The position numbers and the translations under genes were made by a program. Below the pieces are notes generated by a model, which was not told the origin of the DNA, did no database searches, and saw nothing but the letters and a program-made list of their open reading frames with translations. From NCBI RefSeq assembly GCF_008326305.1, contig NZ_BIXY01000017.1, forward strand, positions 1-64,000: a stretch of 64,000 nt of DNA, in the 5' to 3' direction. Position 1 is the stretch's first letter, and the number at the start of each line of letters is the position of its first letter. Shown here one piece after another: positions 26,289 through 36,842 of this stretch. This stretch comes from Dictyobacter arantiisoli. Its GTDB lineage: Bacteria; Chloroflexota; Ktedonobacteria; Ktedonobacterales; Ktedonobacteraceae.

Positions 26289-26534
26289 CTAGGCAGCATT
26301 GCCAGCCTTGCGCTCCACCAGGCTGGCAATAGCGTTGATGGATTTGAAATTATTAATATCGAGATCTTCGTTCTCTACCGTAATACCAAACTCGCTTTCC
26401 ACAAACATGACCAATTGCATAGCGAACAATGAATTAATAAAGCCCATCGTGAAAATATCCTGATCATCTTGTATGGTAACATTGGGGAAAAAATGGTTGA
26501 TAAAGTCTCTTGTTTTTGTGTGGATGTCTGCCAT
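26289..26534 (-). CDS. Free-standing acyl carrier protein (FkbJ-like)
   Basis: An 81-residue acyl carrier protein. The phosphopantetheine attachment site is Ser35 in IFTMGFINSLFAMQLVMFVE; the usual DSL reads NSL, as in several FkbJ-type carriers. The protein starts MADIHTKTRD at 26534, with GAGGAG 10 nt upstream; the longer frame back to 26648 lacks a ribosome-binding site. It should carry glycerate on its way to hydroxymalonyl-ACP. It lies between the FkbK- and FkbI-type genes. Confidence 0.9.
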   Translation of the reverse strand: MADIHTKTRDFINHFFPNVTIQDDQDIFTMGFINSLFAMQLVMFVESEFGITVENEDLDINNFKSINAIASLVERKAGNAA

Positions 26535-26724
26535 GATATAAGATCTCCTCTGGTGAATAATACTTTGATGCACGGTATGAACCATAGCTGCCTTATGATT
26601 TTGGGATACGAGATTTCCTAATCCAGTTGGCCGTCCTCCTGCTTTCACTAGTCAAGTGAGCTATCCTAGAATGATAGTGTTGTGACAGGTGTCAGGCGCG
26701 TTGTTTTGAAAGAGCAAGGATTAT

Positions 26725-27579
26725 TTAACGATAGGTATAGAACCCCTGTCCATTTTTTCGCCCATATAAGCCAGCATCAACCATTTTTTTGAGTAATGGG
26801 CAGGGGCGATATTTGCTATCGTTGTAACTTTCGTATAGCACATCTATGGAATAGAGAATGGTATCAAGCCCGATCAGGTCAGCGGTTTCCAGTGGGCCCA
26901 TTTTATGTCCAAAGCAAGCGCGGAATATTTTATCTACCTCTTCTGCCGTTGCAACCTGTTCGTGGAGCAGAAAGACCGCCTCATTAATGGTAAGCATGAG
27001 AACACGATTGGAGACAAAGCCAGGCATATCATTGACGAGGATACTCTCTTTGCCCATCATGGTAAGCAGTTCTTGAGCTGTGGTGATAGTATGCTCTGAT
27101 GTATGATAACCGCGAATGACCTCAACTGTTGATTTCAGCGGGACCGGATTCATGAAGTGTATGCCGAGCACACGATCAGGCCGTGTGCTGGCTGATGCAA
27201 TACGTGTAATTGAAATGGCCGAAGTATTGGCCGCAAAAATACAGTGTGCGGGGCAGACAACATTAAGCTGCCCATGGACCTCTCTCTTGGGTTCCCATTT
27301 TTCGATTACATTCTCAATGACGAAGTCTGCTGCGGCAAAAGGAGTATAGCTGGTAGTGAGTGTGATACGATCGAGAATAGCATCGATACTCTCCTGACCA
27401 GTTTTTTTCTCAAGCATGCGCTGCATACGAATATTTCTGGTAATTTCTGTGCGTGCTTTTTGCAAGATCGCATCTGATACATCCAATAAGAGTACATGGA
27501 GTCCTGCTTGTGCGAGATTTTGGGCGACACCGATTCCCATCACTCCGGCTCCTACCACGCCCACCGTTTGTATACTCAT
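26725..27579 (-). CDS. 3-Hydroxyacyl-CoA dehydrogenase family protein (FkbK-like)
   Basis: A 284-residue NAD(P)-dependent dehydrogenase with an N-terminal Rossmann motif (VGVVGAGVMGIGVAQNLAQAG), a central GIHFMNPVPL segment with the catalytic His, NDMPGFVSNRVLM, and the GPLETADLIGLDT segment of the C-terminal domain. In the FkbH-K pathway it oxidises the C3 hydroxyl of glyceryl-ACP. GGAGG lies 8-9 nt upstream of ATG 27579, better than ATG 27594. No O-methyltransferase (FkbG) is found next to it or anywhere in the window. Confidence 0.92.
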   Translation of the reverse strand: MSIQTVGVVGAGVMGIGVAQNLAQAGLHVLLLDVSDAILQKARTEITRNIRMQRMLEKKTGQESIDAILDRITLTTSYTPFAAADFVIENVIEKWEPKREVHGQLNVVCPAHCIFAANTSAISITRIASASTRPDRVLGIHFMNPVPLKSTVEVIRGYHTSEHTITTAQELLTMMGKESILVNDMPGFVSNRVLMLTINEAVFLLHEQVATAEEVDKIFRACFGHKMGPLETADLIGLDTILYSIDVLYESYNDSKYRPCPLLKKMVDAGLYGRKNGQGFYTYR

Positions 27580-27682
27580 GGGATATTCCTCCAATATGTG
27601 AGATGATTAAATTTTTTGTCAACATTGCTACTATGGTGCGTATAAAATGTACCGTAAGAAGTTATTTACCTTCTACGAACAA

Positions 27683-29410
27683 TTATGCTCCTTTCGTGTC
27701 TGGAAGAGTGAATGTGTGGTGGAGTGTGCCAGCTCGTGGGGAACGGACAATAATGTCTATAGGTGTTCCAGGCATTCCTTCGAGCACCCATTCTACTTTG
27801 CGCCGATTGTCAGTAGGAGAATGGTGATGGTTGAATTCGCTTCTTAGTTTATTCGAGCGACCCTCGATGTGCCCGATTTTTTGGTGCTGCTTTCCTGCTA
27901 GAACGTAAACATCTTCAGGGAGTGAGAGTGAAACGTTTACCTCCTCGACAGCATTGTTCTCTAGTGCTTTCCTACTTGTATATGTTGGCAGGAAGCCAGC
28001 GTTTTCCACGACAGCGATGACACGAAATAGCGTCTGGCGGACCGATGTCACTTTTACGGTATGAAAGCGTAGATATGGAAGTAATGAGGCATGAGAAAGT
28101 GTTAGACGTACCATTTTTAAACATATCTCACGTAGGTATCTGGGCGGAGCATTGCGTACGGAAAATTTGGTTTTCCATCCACCTATCTCTATCTGGCCAA
28201 GTTGCGGATGGTTGAATGCTTTCCATTCTTGAAATACTTCACCATTCATTCCTTCGTCATTCCATTTCATAAGTTTGATATCATCCTCCTCTGGATGCTG
28301 TTGTTGCCAGAGAAGAGGATGTTGTCCTGTGATATTAGCAGCTGCAAGCATATCCCACAGTTCAACTGTAAAACCGAACCAGCCAAAGGTATCGTAGACG
28401 TAGTCATCCATGCCACCGTGGGTTATCTCTTCACGTGATTCTCGAAAATCATGATAGGTAGAAAAGCAAGGATAGCCGGTTATTTGAGTGGCTCGCTCTC
28501 CCATACGGTTGAAGACCTCGAGATCGTGAAGCGGTACAGTCGTGTCCGGACGGGTACTATAAGGGCGCAATACTATCCCACCTGCGGTGTGATAGGTAAG
28601 AAAGGCTGATATGTTTGGATGGGTATGCCAGAATTCAACCTCTGCTCTGGTTTCAGGTTCTGATAGGGGATAGGTTCCTGCGCCTTGTTGTGTTCCTTCA
28701 GGTGCCCATTCAAAGGGGTAATTCCGATTAAAATCGATGCCGTAGGTTTCTTGTGCGATAGGTAAAAAAAACTCGTCGTAGTTATAGAGATGGCCCTCGG
28801 GTAAGAGATGGTAGTATTCACCATCTTCTTCATCAATTTCGCGCCGTCTCATGACACGTGGATCTTTAGCGGAGCATTTCCAGGCGCCATTTGGATCTTT
28901 GATGCGCATAGTTAAGATATTTCCATCTCCATCAATATCTTCTACCTGCAAGCCTTCTCGCAGCTTGTTACTATCTGGATAAGGACGCTTACTGCTTCGG
29001 AGGCTCCCCGGGGTCGTCAAGAAATGTTCAGCACCATCAACACTTATGCGAGGGAGTATATAGAATACTGAACGATCCAAGAGTCGAGTGACTGATGGAT
29101 TATGTTCGTAATTTGTAAGGAGATACCATAGGGTGTAAAGAGCGACCGTCGATCCCATGACCTCATCTGCATGGGTATTCCCATCAATCCAGTATGCAGG
29201 TTTTTCATTGGCAGGTCCACTCTCATAATTTGTTACTGTAACCAACCAGAGATCTCGTCCTTCAAAGCTTTTTCCGAGAGATTCGATATGCGCTAGTTGT
29301 GGGTGATTTTGAACTATTTGGTGCAAACTACTAGTGAGCTCATGGTAGGTGTAGTAGGAAAGTATGTTATGTTCCGCTTGAACATCTTCGGGAAATCTAT
29401 TTCCAGGCAT
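27683..29410 (-). CDS. M14-family zinc carboxypeptidase
   Basis: A metallopeptidase of about 575 residues. The zinc ligands are in DGNTHADEVMGS (HxxE) and the later SAFLTYHTAGG; the catalytic Glu lies in FGFTVELWDM. A C-terminal domain of about 150 residues follows. There is no obvious signal peptide. I prefer ATG 29410, which has AGAGGA 10 nt upstream and begins MPGNRFPEDVQ; the frame runs to TTG 29491 without a ribosome-binding site. Its place inside the biosynthetic run, between the NRPS and the extender genes, suggests it trims the product or a precursor, or provides resistance by cleaving it. The substrate cannot be predicted. Confidence 0.85.
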   Translation of the reverse strand: MPGNRFPEDVQAEHNILSYYTYHELTSSLHQIVQNHPQLAHIESLGKSFEGRDLWLVTVTNYESGPANEKPAYWIDGNTHADEVMGSTVALYTLWYLLTNYEHNPSVTRLLDRSVFYILPRISVDGAEHFLTTPGSLRSSKRPYPDSNKLREGLQVEDIDGDGNILTMRIKDPNGAWKCSAKDPRVMRRREIDEEDGEYYHLLPEGHLYNYDEFFLPIAQETYGIDFNRNYPFEWAPEGTQQGAGTYPLSEPETRAEVEFWHTHPNISAFLTYHTAGGIVLRPYSTRPDTTVPLHDLEVFNRMGERATQITGYPCFSTYHDFRESREEITHGGMDDYVYDTFGWFGFTVELWDMLAAANITGQHPLLWQQQHPEEDDIKLMKWNDEGMNGEVFQEWKAFNHPQLGQIEIGGWKTKFSVRNAPPRYLREICLKMVRLTLSHASLLPYLRFHTVKVTSVRQTLFRVIAVVENAGFLPTYTSRKALENNAVEEVNVSLSLPEDVYVLAGKQHQKIGHIEGRSNKLRSEFNHHHSPTDNRRKVEWVLEGMPGTPIDIIVRSPRAGTLHHTFTLPDTKGA

Positions 29411-29618
29411 CAATACATATTCCTCTGATTTATCGAAGTGAATATGCTTCCAATGTCGAAACATATTCTGGTATTTACGATAAGTATCCAATAATAAGGC
29501 TAGCGCAGACTATCCCTTTTGGACTCGTTATGCCCTGGCCTCTTCGCCCGGTAAAGTCTGCTTTGAGCGGGGGATCAATGATTGCCTCACTGTTCCCCTG
29601 AACTTTTATGCGCGCGCT

Positions 29619-32600
29619 CTAGCGAACTTGTCGCAGACGTGCCTGTAACTGTTGCGCTAGTTGGCTGACATGCGGTTGTTGCAGCATAGTATAGTGATTA
29701 CCATCTATCTGATGGACGGTAAGTTTTTCTTGCGTTAGCGTTTTCCAGTGACGTAATTGAGCTTCCTTTTGCTCTGGCTGGCAGTCTGTCGCCTGGAAAA
29801 GTGTGATAGGTCGCGGGTATATGGACGGCGTGTAATCACAGGCTGCTCTTACGTGACTTTTATACCGTTGTATCAAACGCCATAGATAGTCAGTAGGCAT
29901 ATCAGCGGGCAAGATTTCTGTTTGTTGCATGTAGTTGAGAAGAGTATGCCTCTGTTGCTGTGGCTCTAGCTGCCGAAATGTCTCAATCGATAGTGACAGG
30001 GGCGCGGAGGAAAGTTGCTGGATGTCTTGAAGAAATTGCCACGTTAAAATTGTGTCATCCATGCCGTCTTTCTCATTCATTATTGTGGTGTCACTATCGA
30101 GAAGTGCAAGTAGCGATACTTCGTATCCTTGTTTATACAGCTGTTGAGCCATTTCATACGCGATAATACCGCCTGATGACCAGCCACCAAGGTTATATGG
30201 ACCTTCTTTTTGTATTTTTTGTAGGTGTTTGATATACAACTGAGCCATCTGTTCAATCGTGAGTTGTGCCTGTGCCTCCCCATCATCTTCTGCTTCGGCT
30301 GACTGTAGCGCAAAAACTGGCTGTTCACTATCAATATGTTGTGCAAGTTGTAGATAGCAAGAGATCATACCGCCTGCAGGATGGATGAGAAAAATGGGTC
30401 TATGCTGGCCCTGTACCTGTAACGGAACAATAGGTGTATGGCTAGTTGCCAGCATTGACTGATCGCGCAAGAGAACGGCAAGGCGCTCAATGGTTGGATA
30501 CTGGAAGATAGCCGATACAGGTATTGTTTTCTGATATCTCTGCTGAAGCTTTGCGACCAGGCGCACTGCTAGTAATGAATGTCCACCTGCTTCAAAGAAA
30601 TTCGTTGTAATACTACCAATACGATGACCAAGTACCTCTTCCCACAATCGTAGTAGCTGTAGTTCTAATGTGTCGCGTGGTGGCGTTGTATCAAACGACT
30701 CTATAGCCTGCTCGAACTCTAGCTGTGCTAATGCCTGTCGATCAACTTTACCTGAGGCTGTACGAGGTATAGCATCAAGGAAAATAAACGCTGAGGGCAC
30801 CATGTAGTCAGGGAGTTTTGTCTTTAGAAACTGACGTAACTCTTCGCCGGTTATCGTTGCGTTTTGATGCGTCAGTATATAGGCCCATAAGGTCTGCTGG
30901 TGCTCTTGTAAAAGAGCATCTTGAACAGCGGTATGTTGGCGTAATGTCGCCTCAATTTCGCCTAGTTCGATGCGGAATCCTCGTATCTTAACCTGTTGAT
31001 CATTACGACTCACATATTCAAGATTACCATCTGGGAGATAGCGAGCAAAATCGCCTGTTTTGTATAAACGTTCCCCTGGCAGTGAACTGAAGGGATGCGG
31101 AATGAAAGACGCAGCGGTAAGGTCACTACGATTTGCATAGCCTCGTGCTAATCCTATACCGCCAATATAGAGTTCAGCTGTGACCCCTAACGGTACTGGT
31201 TGTAGTTGCTTATCCAGTAGATAAGCCTGAGTATTTGCTATTGGTTGGCCAATAGGAACGATATGCATCTTTCGATAATCAAATTTCGACGAATGTTGAT
31301 AGAGCGTAGACGTGATAGTTGCCTCAGTTAAACCGTAAGCATTGATCAGCGAGATGCGTTTTTCGGCATAGCGTTGCCAGCGTATAAAGTGGGTTATTGT
31401 TGCACGGTCACTGCCTATAATGACTGTACGGAGATATGGGAAATCTGCCAGAGCATAGAGTTCACATACCTCGGTCCATTCTTGCCAGAGAGGGGTTGGA
31501 AGGTTGAGTACAGTTAACATCTCTCTTTGAATGAATTGAAGCAACGCGTGAATAGATTTTGTTTCCTGATAGGGCCATAAGACGATCGTTGCGCCACTAT
31601 ACCAGGAGGGGAAAAGCTCTTCACCCATGACATCAAAGGTCGTAGATGCAAATTGTAAAATGCGATCTTCACATTGTAGTTGATACGCGTGCGCTGTAAC
31701 GAGGCAATGATTGACAAGCCCTTGATGAGATATAAGTACTCCTTTAGGTTTGCCTGTTGTCCCGGAAGTATAGATGATATAAGCCAGATTCTGACTGCTA
31801 CAGAGACGATTTTCAAGATCTGTGTCGTTCTCCTGACGAATATTTTCCCAGGCTCTATCCAGATAGAGAAGCGTTTGTGTATTGTTGCCAGGGAGACGCT
31901 TATGCAAATGGCTTTGTGTCAGTATCACGCTGATTTGAGCATCCTCAATAATAAACGCGCATCGTTCTAGTGGCATGTTGGTATCGAGAGGGACATATGC
32001 TCCACCAGCCTTTAATACAGCAAGAATACTCACCATCATTTCTAATGAGCGATTCAGCAAGATTCCGACACGTACCTCTGGTCCAACGCCAATTTTACGG
32101 AGATACCTGGCTAGCTGGTTTGCGCGAACGTTTAATTGTTGATAAGTGAGGTTCATTCCCTCAAATGTAACTGCGAGATTGTTTGGAGTACGCGATACCT
32201 GTTTTTCAAAGAGTGTTTGCAGATATATGTCTTCCGCTAGCGGTTTGGGAGTTGTATTCCATTTTTCTAATTGTAGTTGTCGCTCCTTATCCAGAAGTAA
32301 ATGTGTTTGTAAATACCTACCAGAAGGGTTTGAAGCGAGTTCTATGAGTACGCGCTGATAGTATTCGCGGAGCATATCAACCTGCTCGGCTGCGAGTTGT
32401 GTCATATCGCAATGGATCGCCAGTTGGATTTGTGAAGTGAATGGATCCTGGCGAAACGCTACGGACAACGTAAAGTTCGTCTCTTCGTAAAATTTCCAAT
32501 CAAGGAGTTTAATCTCTTCTACCTTTTCTAAGTTTTGTATGACGTGAAAGTGATTAAAGTCAAAAAATGTTTCAAAAAGTTCTTTTTTATTCTGCTGTAT

Positions 32601-35600
32601 TTGAATTTGCGCCAATGGATAGCGCCGGTAGGGCAGAGCTTCCTGTTCAGCCTGGTATGTTGCGTGGATAAGATCCTTCCAGGTGCCAGTCGTTAATTGC
32701 AAGCGAAATGGCAGTGTATTTAAAAAGAGACCAATGATGCGTTGGCTATCAGCGACCTCGGGTCTCCCATGTGTCACCATTCCAGTAAGAACGTCTTGTT
32801 CATTAGTCAGCAGACCAAGTACCCGCAGATGGGCTGCAAGCAAAACGCTTTTAAGCGGTACAGAGTTTTCTGAAGCGATATAAATCAGATTCGTAGATGT
32901 TTCGGCTGTAATGGGTACATCAATGATGCGCAAACGTTCGCCTGCCTTTGGTGTATCAGCATCAATCATGGGCCAGCGGGGCAAGCGGGTAAACATACTT
33001 TCTTGTAGTAGCTGTGACCAGTAATGTTCTTGTGCTGGTTCGGTCAGTGCCGCTTTTTCCAGTGCGACATAATCTCTGAAGGTAGCTGATAACGGTTTAA
33101 CGGGTTCATCAATCTCTGAGAGCGTGGATATATAGTATTGAAAGAGGTCGGTAAGCATGGACATATTGCTCCAACCATCGATGATAGGGTGGTGAAGTGT
33201 AACCGATAATTTAAATGTATCCTCAGTCAGGTAGTGAATGACAAAGCGTAGGAGGGGTGGGTGTGCTAGGTCAAACTTCCTTTGCTTTTCTTCTTTTAGC
33301 CAGCTATTGAAAACCTCTTCTTGTTGTTCTACCGCGACAGAGCGCAGATCGAATATTTGTAAAGGTGTAGATGCAGTTTTGTGAACTAACTGTAATGGTT
33401 CGCTATAGGTAGCCAGGTCAAATGATGTACGCAACATAGGATGTTGCATAATCAATTTTTGCAAAGCTTTGGTCAATGCCGCAGCGTCGAAGCGGGTTTG
33501 GAGGTGGTAGCTTTGGATGTCATGATATAAAGCGGAATCTGAAGTAAACTCGTTATGGAACACCATGCCCATTTGTAGCATAGTCAAAGGAAAAGCGTCT
33601 TCAATATCTGAGGGAAGCTTCTGGCGGTCATCCTCTAAAATCAAACTAAATGGTTGCGCCTGTACTCCAGAGGGATGGACCTGTTCTTCTTGTTGTGTAC
33701 CGGATAGGGCTAATGCCAATTGTTCTATGGTTCTATGTTGAAAGAGTTGTTGTACAGAGAATGGTAATCCATATTCCTGCGCTCGCACTCTAATCTGGAT
33801 GCCGCGAATAGAGTCGCCTCCTAGCGAAAAAAAGTTATCATGGATGCCAATGCGTTCGATGCCAAGCACTTCTGCCCAGATATGAGCGAGTTTCTGTTCA
33901 GTGGGTGTGCGTGGAGCGATAAAGGTGCTTTCTCTTGTTAATGTAGCTATTTCCAGACTTTGGAGGGCCTGGCGGTCAACCTTGCCGCTTGGCGTAAGTG
34001 GGAAGGAGCGTAGTATACTCAAGGAATGTGGGATCATATACTCTGGTAACCATGCCTTTAAGAAATCGGTGAGTTCTGTATGAGAGAGCTGTTTGCCGGA
34101 AACTAATACGAGAAAGGCGTGCAAATAGTGTTCTCTTTGCGAATTATGCTTGAGTAAGACAACGGCGTGTAGGACGGAGGGATGTTTGCCAATGACCTCT
34201 TCAATTTCACCTAGCTCAATGCGGAAGCTACGAATCTTTATTTGTTGGTCATTGCGCCCAAGATATTCCAGATTGCCATCGAGTCGATGACGGACAATAT
34301 CGCCAGTACGATACAAGCGTGTTCCTGGTTGATTGCCAAATGGATCAGGAAGGAAATATTCAGCTGTCAGATCTGGACGCTGATAATAACCACGAGCTAC
34401 TCCATCGCCGCCTATATAAAGCTCTCCAGGAACACCGACCGGTACAGGTTGGGCATAGGCGTCTAAAACGTAGAGTTGGGTATTAGCGATGGGGTGACCG
34501 ATAGGAACGATACCATCTTCAGCTTGATCAGCAGGTACTTCATATACACAGCAACCAACGACGGTTTCAGTTGGGCCATATTCGTTTATTAAACGTGTCG
34601 TAGGGGCATATTGTTGCCAGCGTTTCAAGCTCTCTATGCGTAGAGCCTCTCCTCCAATAATCAGGGCATGAGTACTATTGGCAATAGTCGTGGGCGTGAG
34701 TAGCTGATCGAGCAGTCCTAAATGAGTAGGTGTTAATTTTACCAGGCTAAAGTTGTTTTTACCTTCAAGAATGCTCTGTAGTGCTTCTATTCCCTGCTCT
34801 TCGGGGACCAGGTGCACGCACTGTCCTGAGAGGAGCGGAGCGAAGAAACTTGTGAGTGTAAGGTCAAAGCTCATCGAGGAGTGTAGAGGAGCACCGTGTC
34901 CCTGTGTTACATCATAAGCTTGCACACACCAGGTAAGATAATTGATCAGACTTTGATGCGAGATCATAACGCCTTTAGGTGCCCCTGTGGAGCCAGAGGT
35001 GTAGAGTACATACGCAAGATTGTTGGAGAGAGCACGATTGATCAGATTCTGGTTGGATTCGTTTCTGATGTGGGTATTCCACTCAGTGTCAATGCATACT
35101 AATTTGGCCGGATTATTTACAATAGTGGTTTTGTAGCGCTCCGTAGTTATGAGTACCGAGCAGCGCGTATTCTCTAAAATATAGAGTAAGCGCTCTGGGG
35201 GTAGTGTGGGGTCAAGAGGGACATATGTTCCACTCGCCTTTAATACACCAAGCAGGCTGACTGCTAGTTGCAAAGATCGATCTATAGCGATACCCACGCA
35301 TACCTCTGGTCCTACTCCTAACGTTGTTAAATAATGGGCCAGTTGATTTGCTTGCGCATTCAGTTCTTCATAAGTAAGCTGTTCTTCCTCGGTAACGATA
35401 GCAAGCTGAGTTGGTGTTTGCCCAACTTTCTGTTCAAAGAGTTGGTGTACAGTAAGGTCTTTGGGGTAGATGGTCTCTGTCTTATTAAAGTCGATGAGGA
35501 GTCGTTGATATTCTTCTGCTGACAAGATGTGTAACGCTGCCACGGGAGTCGTGGGGTGGGCTATAGCATCAAGTAATAATGATTGTAAACAATGGATCAG

Positions 35601-36842
35601 ATACGTAGCCGCTTCTGAAGATAGATAGGATGGATTGTAGAAAAGTGTCAAGGAGAGCTGTTCATCTTTAGCATAGCACGTAAGTTTAAGATTGAAATCT
35701 TCACTATACGATGATAGCTGAATCAGAGAGAATGATAAAGAGGAGTGCGGCTGTATTGTTGGTAGCTCAATCATCTCAAAGCAAATAGGGAAAGTTGGTT
35801 GCTGATTATTACCTTGTTGCCTATTTTTACCATTGTCTCCATTAAAATATTCTTGCCAGGCAGTCGTATCATTGACGTATTCTTGTGTCTGTTGAATAAG
35901 AGATAAGAAAGTCATTGGTGCAGTTATATTATAAGGAACGGGAACATAGCGTGTGAATAGTCCTATACAATCTTTTAGTTCCTCATATTCTCTTCCGGAG
36001 CAGGCTAGACCAATAACACCCTCCGTCTCTTCAGAGAAGCGATATATCAGGCTTTCCCAGCTTGCAAGTAAAGTTGTTGAGATTGGCACATTGTACGTTT
36101 GCGAGAGTTGTTGAAGGCCAGTGAGAGTTTGTTGCTCGAGTGTCTGCATAATAGCTTGTGGTTTCGTTGTATGTTGCTCCTGTGTATTTTTACTCTGGAG
36201 CATGAAGCGTAGGTCTGAGGAAGGTAGATACAGCTTACGCCAGTAATCGTAGCCGGAAGCAGCATTTTCACCTTCAAGAAGATCGTACAGCCATTCGGCA
36301 TAGTCCGCATATTGTAGGATCTCTTCTTCCTCATCATTGTATCCATCCAGGGTTGTATAGAGTGAGTACAGCTCAGCAGTTATATTGATCACTGTTTGAG
36401 CATCCGCACATAGTGCGGGGAGGCACATGATCAACACATGATTGTCTCGCGCCAATCGTATCAATGTGCTGCGCAGAACGGGGCCATGTTCTAAATCGAA
36501 AGGTCGTGTGCTTAGCTCGCTATAACATGCATGTACTCGATCTTGTTGCGTCTCGGGATCGCTAGTCTGGAGATTTTCTAAATAGAAGCAGTTTTCTCTG
36601 TCTAGCTCATCAATAACCTGGATAGGATATTGTACACCGGAAATGCGCCTAAAGGTTGTGTGTAAAATCTCATAGCGGCCAATGAGTGTATGAATAGCCT
36701 TTTCAAACGTACTGACATCTAGATAACCTTTGATATCTACCCTGCAAATAGTATGGTATGGAATACTTGTAAGGAGCATGAGCGGCCATAGATGAGACTG
36801 TTGTGGTGATAGGCGAAAACCTTCAATGATTTCATCTTGCAT
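29619..36842 (-). CDS. Two-module NRPS: C*-A(Asn)-T-C-A-T-TE
   Basis: A peptide synthetase of about 2400 residues. Domains: an N-terminal condensation-like domain (1-430) whose HHxxxDG motif is replaced by PALCADA, so it is probably non-catalytic; A1 (about 470-970, YTSGSTGAPKG); T1 (LGGDSI, near 1010); a normal C domain (HHPIIDGW, near 1219); A2 (about 1540-2030); T2 (AGGHSL, near 2087); and a thioesterase with GWSSGG near 2224. My reading of the A1 specificity code is DLTKIGEVGK, nearly identical to the known asparagine code. A2 reads DVENIGAIT-K, which I cannot assign. The thioesterase makes this the terminal protein of the line. I chose ATG 36842 (AAGGA upstream); the frame opens at 36890. 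Confidence 0.93.
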   Translation of the reverse strand: MQDEIIEGFRLSPQQSHLWPLMLLTSIPYHTICRVDIKGYLDVSTFEKAIHTLIGRYEILHTTFRRISGVQYPIQVIDELDRENCFYLENLQTSDPETQQDRVHACYSELSTRPFDLEHGPVLRSTLIRLARDNHVLIMCLPALCADAQTVINITAELYSLYTTLDGYNDEEEEILQYADYAEWLYDLLEGENAASGYDYWRKLYLPSSDLRFMLQSKNTQEQHTTKPQAIMQTLEQQTLTGLQQLSQTYNVPISTTLLASWESLIYRFSEETEGVIGLACSGREYEELKDCIGLFTRYVPVPYNITAPMTFLSLIQQTQEYVNDTTAWQEYFNGDNGKNRQQGNNQQPTFPICFEMIELPTIQPHSSLSFSLIQLSSYSEDFNLKLTCYAKDEQLSLTLFYNPSYLSSEAATYLIHCLQSLLLDAIAHPTTPVAALHILSAEEYQRLLIDFNKTETIYPKDLTVHQLFEQKVGQTPTQLAIVTEEEQLTYEELNAQANQLAHYLTTLGVGPEVCVGIAIDRSLQLAVSLLGVLKASGTYVPLDPTLPPERLLYILENTRCSVLITTERYKTTIVNNPAKLVCIDTEWNTHIRNESNQNLINRALSNNLAYVLYTSGSTGAPKGVMISHQSLINYLTWCVQAYDVTQGHGAPLHSSMSFDLTLTSFFAPLLSGQCVHLVPEEQGIEALQSILEGKNNFSLVKLTPTHLGLLDQLLTPTTIANSTHALIIGGEALRIESLKRWQQYAPTTRLINEYGPTETVVGCCVYEVPADQAEDGIVPIGHPIANTQLYVLDAYAQPVPVGVPGELYIGGDGVARGYYQRPDLTAEYFLPDPFGNQPGTRLYRTGDIVRHRLDGNLEYLGRNDQQIKIRSFRIELGEIEEVIGKHPSVLHAVVLLKHNSQREHYLHAFLVLVSGKQLSHTELTDFLKAWLPEYMIPHSLSILRSFPLTPSGKVDRQALQSLEIATLTRESTFIAPRTPTEQKLAHIWAEVLGIERIGIHDNFFSLGGDSIRGIQIRVRAQEYGLPFSVQQLFQHRTIEQLALALSGTQQEEQVHPSGVQAQPFSLILEDDRQKLPSDIEDAFPLTMLQMGMVFHNEFTSDSALYHDIQSYHLQTRFDAAALTKALQKLIMQHPMLRTSFDLATYSEPLQLVHKTASTPLQIFDLRSVAVEQQEEVFNSWLKEEKQRKFDLAHPPLLRFVIHYLTEDTFKLSVTLHHPIIDGWSNMSMLTDLFQYYISTLSEIDEPVKPLSATFRDYVALEKAALTEPAQEHYWSQLLQESMFTRLPRWPMIDADTPKAGERLRIIDVPITAETSTNLIYIASENSVPLKSVLLAAHLRVLGLLTNEQDVLTGMVTHGRPEVADSQRIIGLFLNTLPFRLQLTTGTWKDLIHATYQAEQEALPYRRYPLAQIQIQQNKKELFETFFDFNHFHVIQNLEKVEEIKLLDWKFYEETNFTLSVAFRQDPFTSQIQLAIHCDMTQLAAEQVDMLREYYQRVLIELASNPSGRYLQTHLLLDKERQLQLEKWNTTPKPLAEDIYLQTLFEKQVSRTPNNLAVTFEGMNLTYQQLNVRANQLARYLRKIGVGPEVRVGILLNRSLEMMVSILAVLKAGGAYVPLDTNMPLERCAFIIEDAQISVILTQSHLHKRLPGNNTQTLLYLDRAWENIRQENDTDLENRLCSSQNLAYIIYTSGTTGKPKGVLISHQGLVNHCLVTAHAYQLQCEDRILQFASTTFDVMGEELFPSWYSGATIVLWPYQETKSIHALLQFIQREMLTVLNLPTPLWQEWTEVCELYALADFPYLRTVIIGSDRATITHFIRWQRYAEKRISLINAYGLTEATITSTLYQHSSKFDYRKMHIVPIGQPIANTQAYLLDKQLQPVPLGVTAELYIGGIGLARGYANRSDLTAASFIPHPFSSLPGERLYKTGDFARYLPDGNLEYVSRNDQQVKIRGFRIELGEIEATLRQHTAVQDALLQEHQQTLWAYILTHQNATITGEELRQFLKTKLPDYMVPSAFIFLDAIPRTASGKVDRQALAQLEFEQAIESFDTTPPRDTLELQLLRLWEEVLGHRIGSITTNFFEAGGHSLLAVRLVAKLQQRYQKTIPVSAIFQYPTIERLAVLLRDQSMLATSHTPIVPLQVQGQHRPIFLIHPAGGMISCYLQLAQHIDSEQPVFALQSAEAEDDGEAQAQLTIEQMAQLYIKHLQKIQKEGPYNLGGWSSGGIIAYEMAQQLYKQGYEVSLLALLDSDTTIMNEKDGMDDTILTWQFLQDIQQLSSAPLSLSIETFRQLEPQQQRHTLLNYMQQTEILPADMPTDYLWRLIQRYKSHVRAACDYTPSIYPRPITLFQATDCQPEQKEAQLRHWKTLTQEKLTVHQIDGNHYTMLQQPHVSQLAQQLQARLRQVR

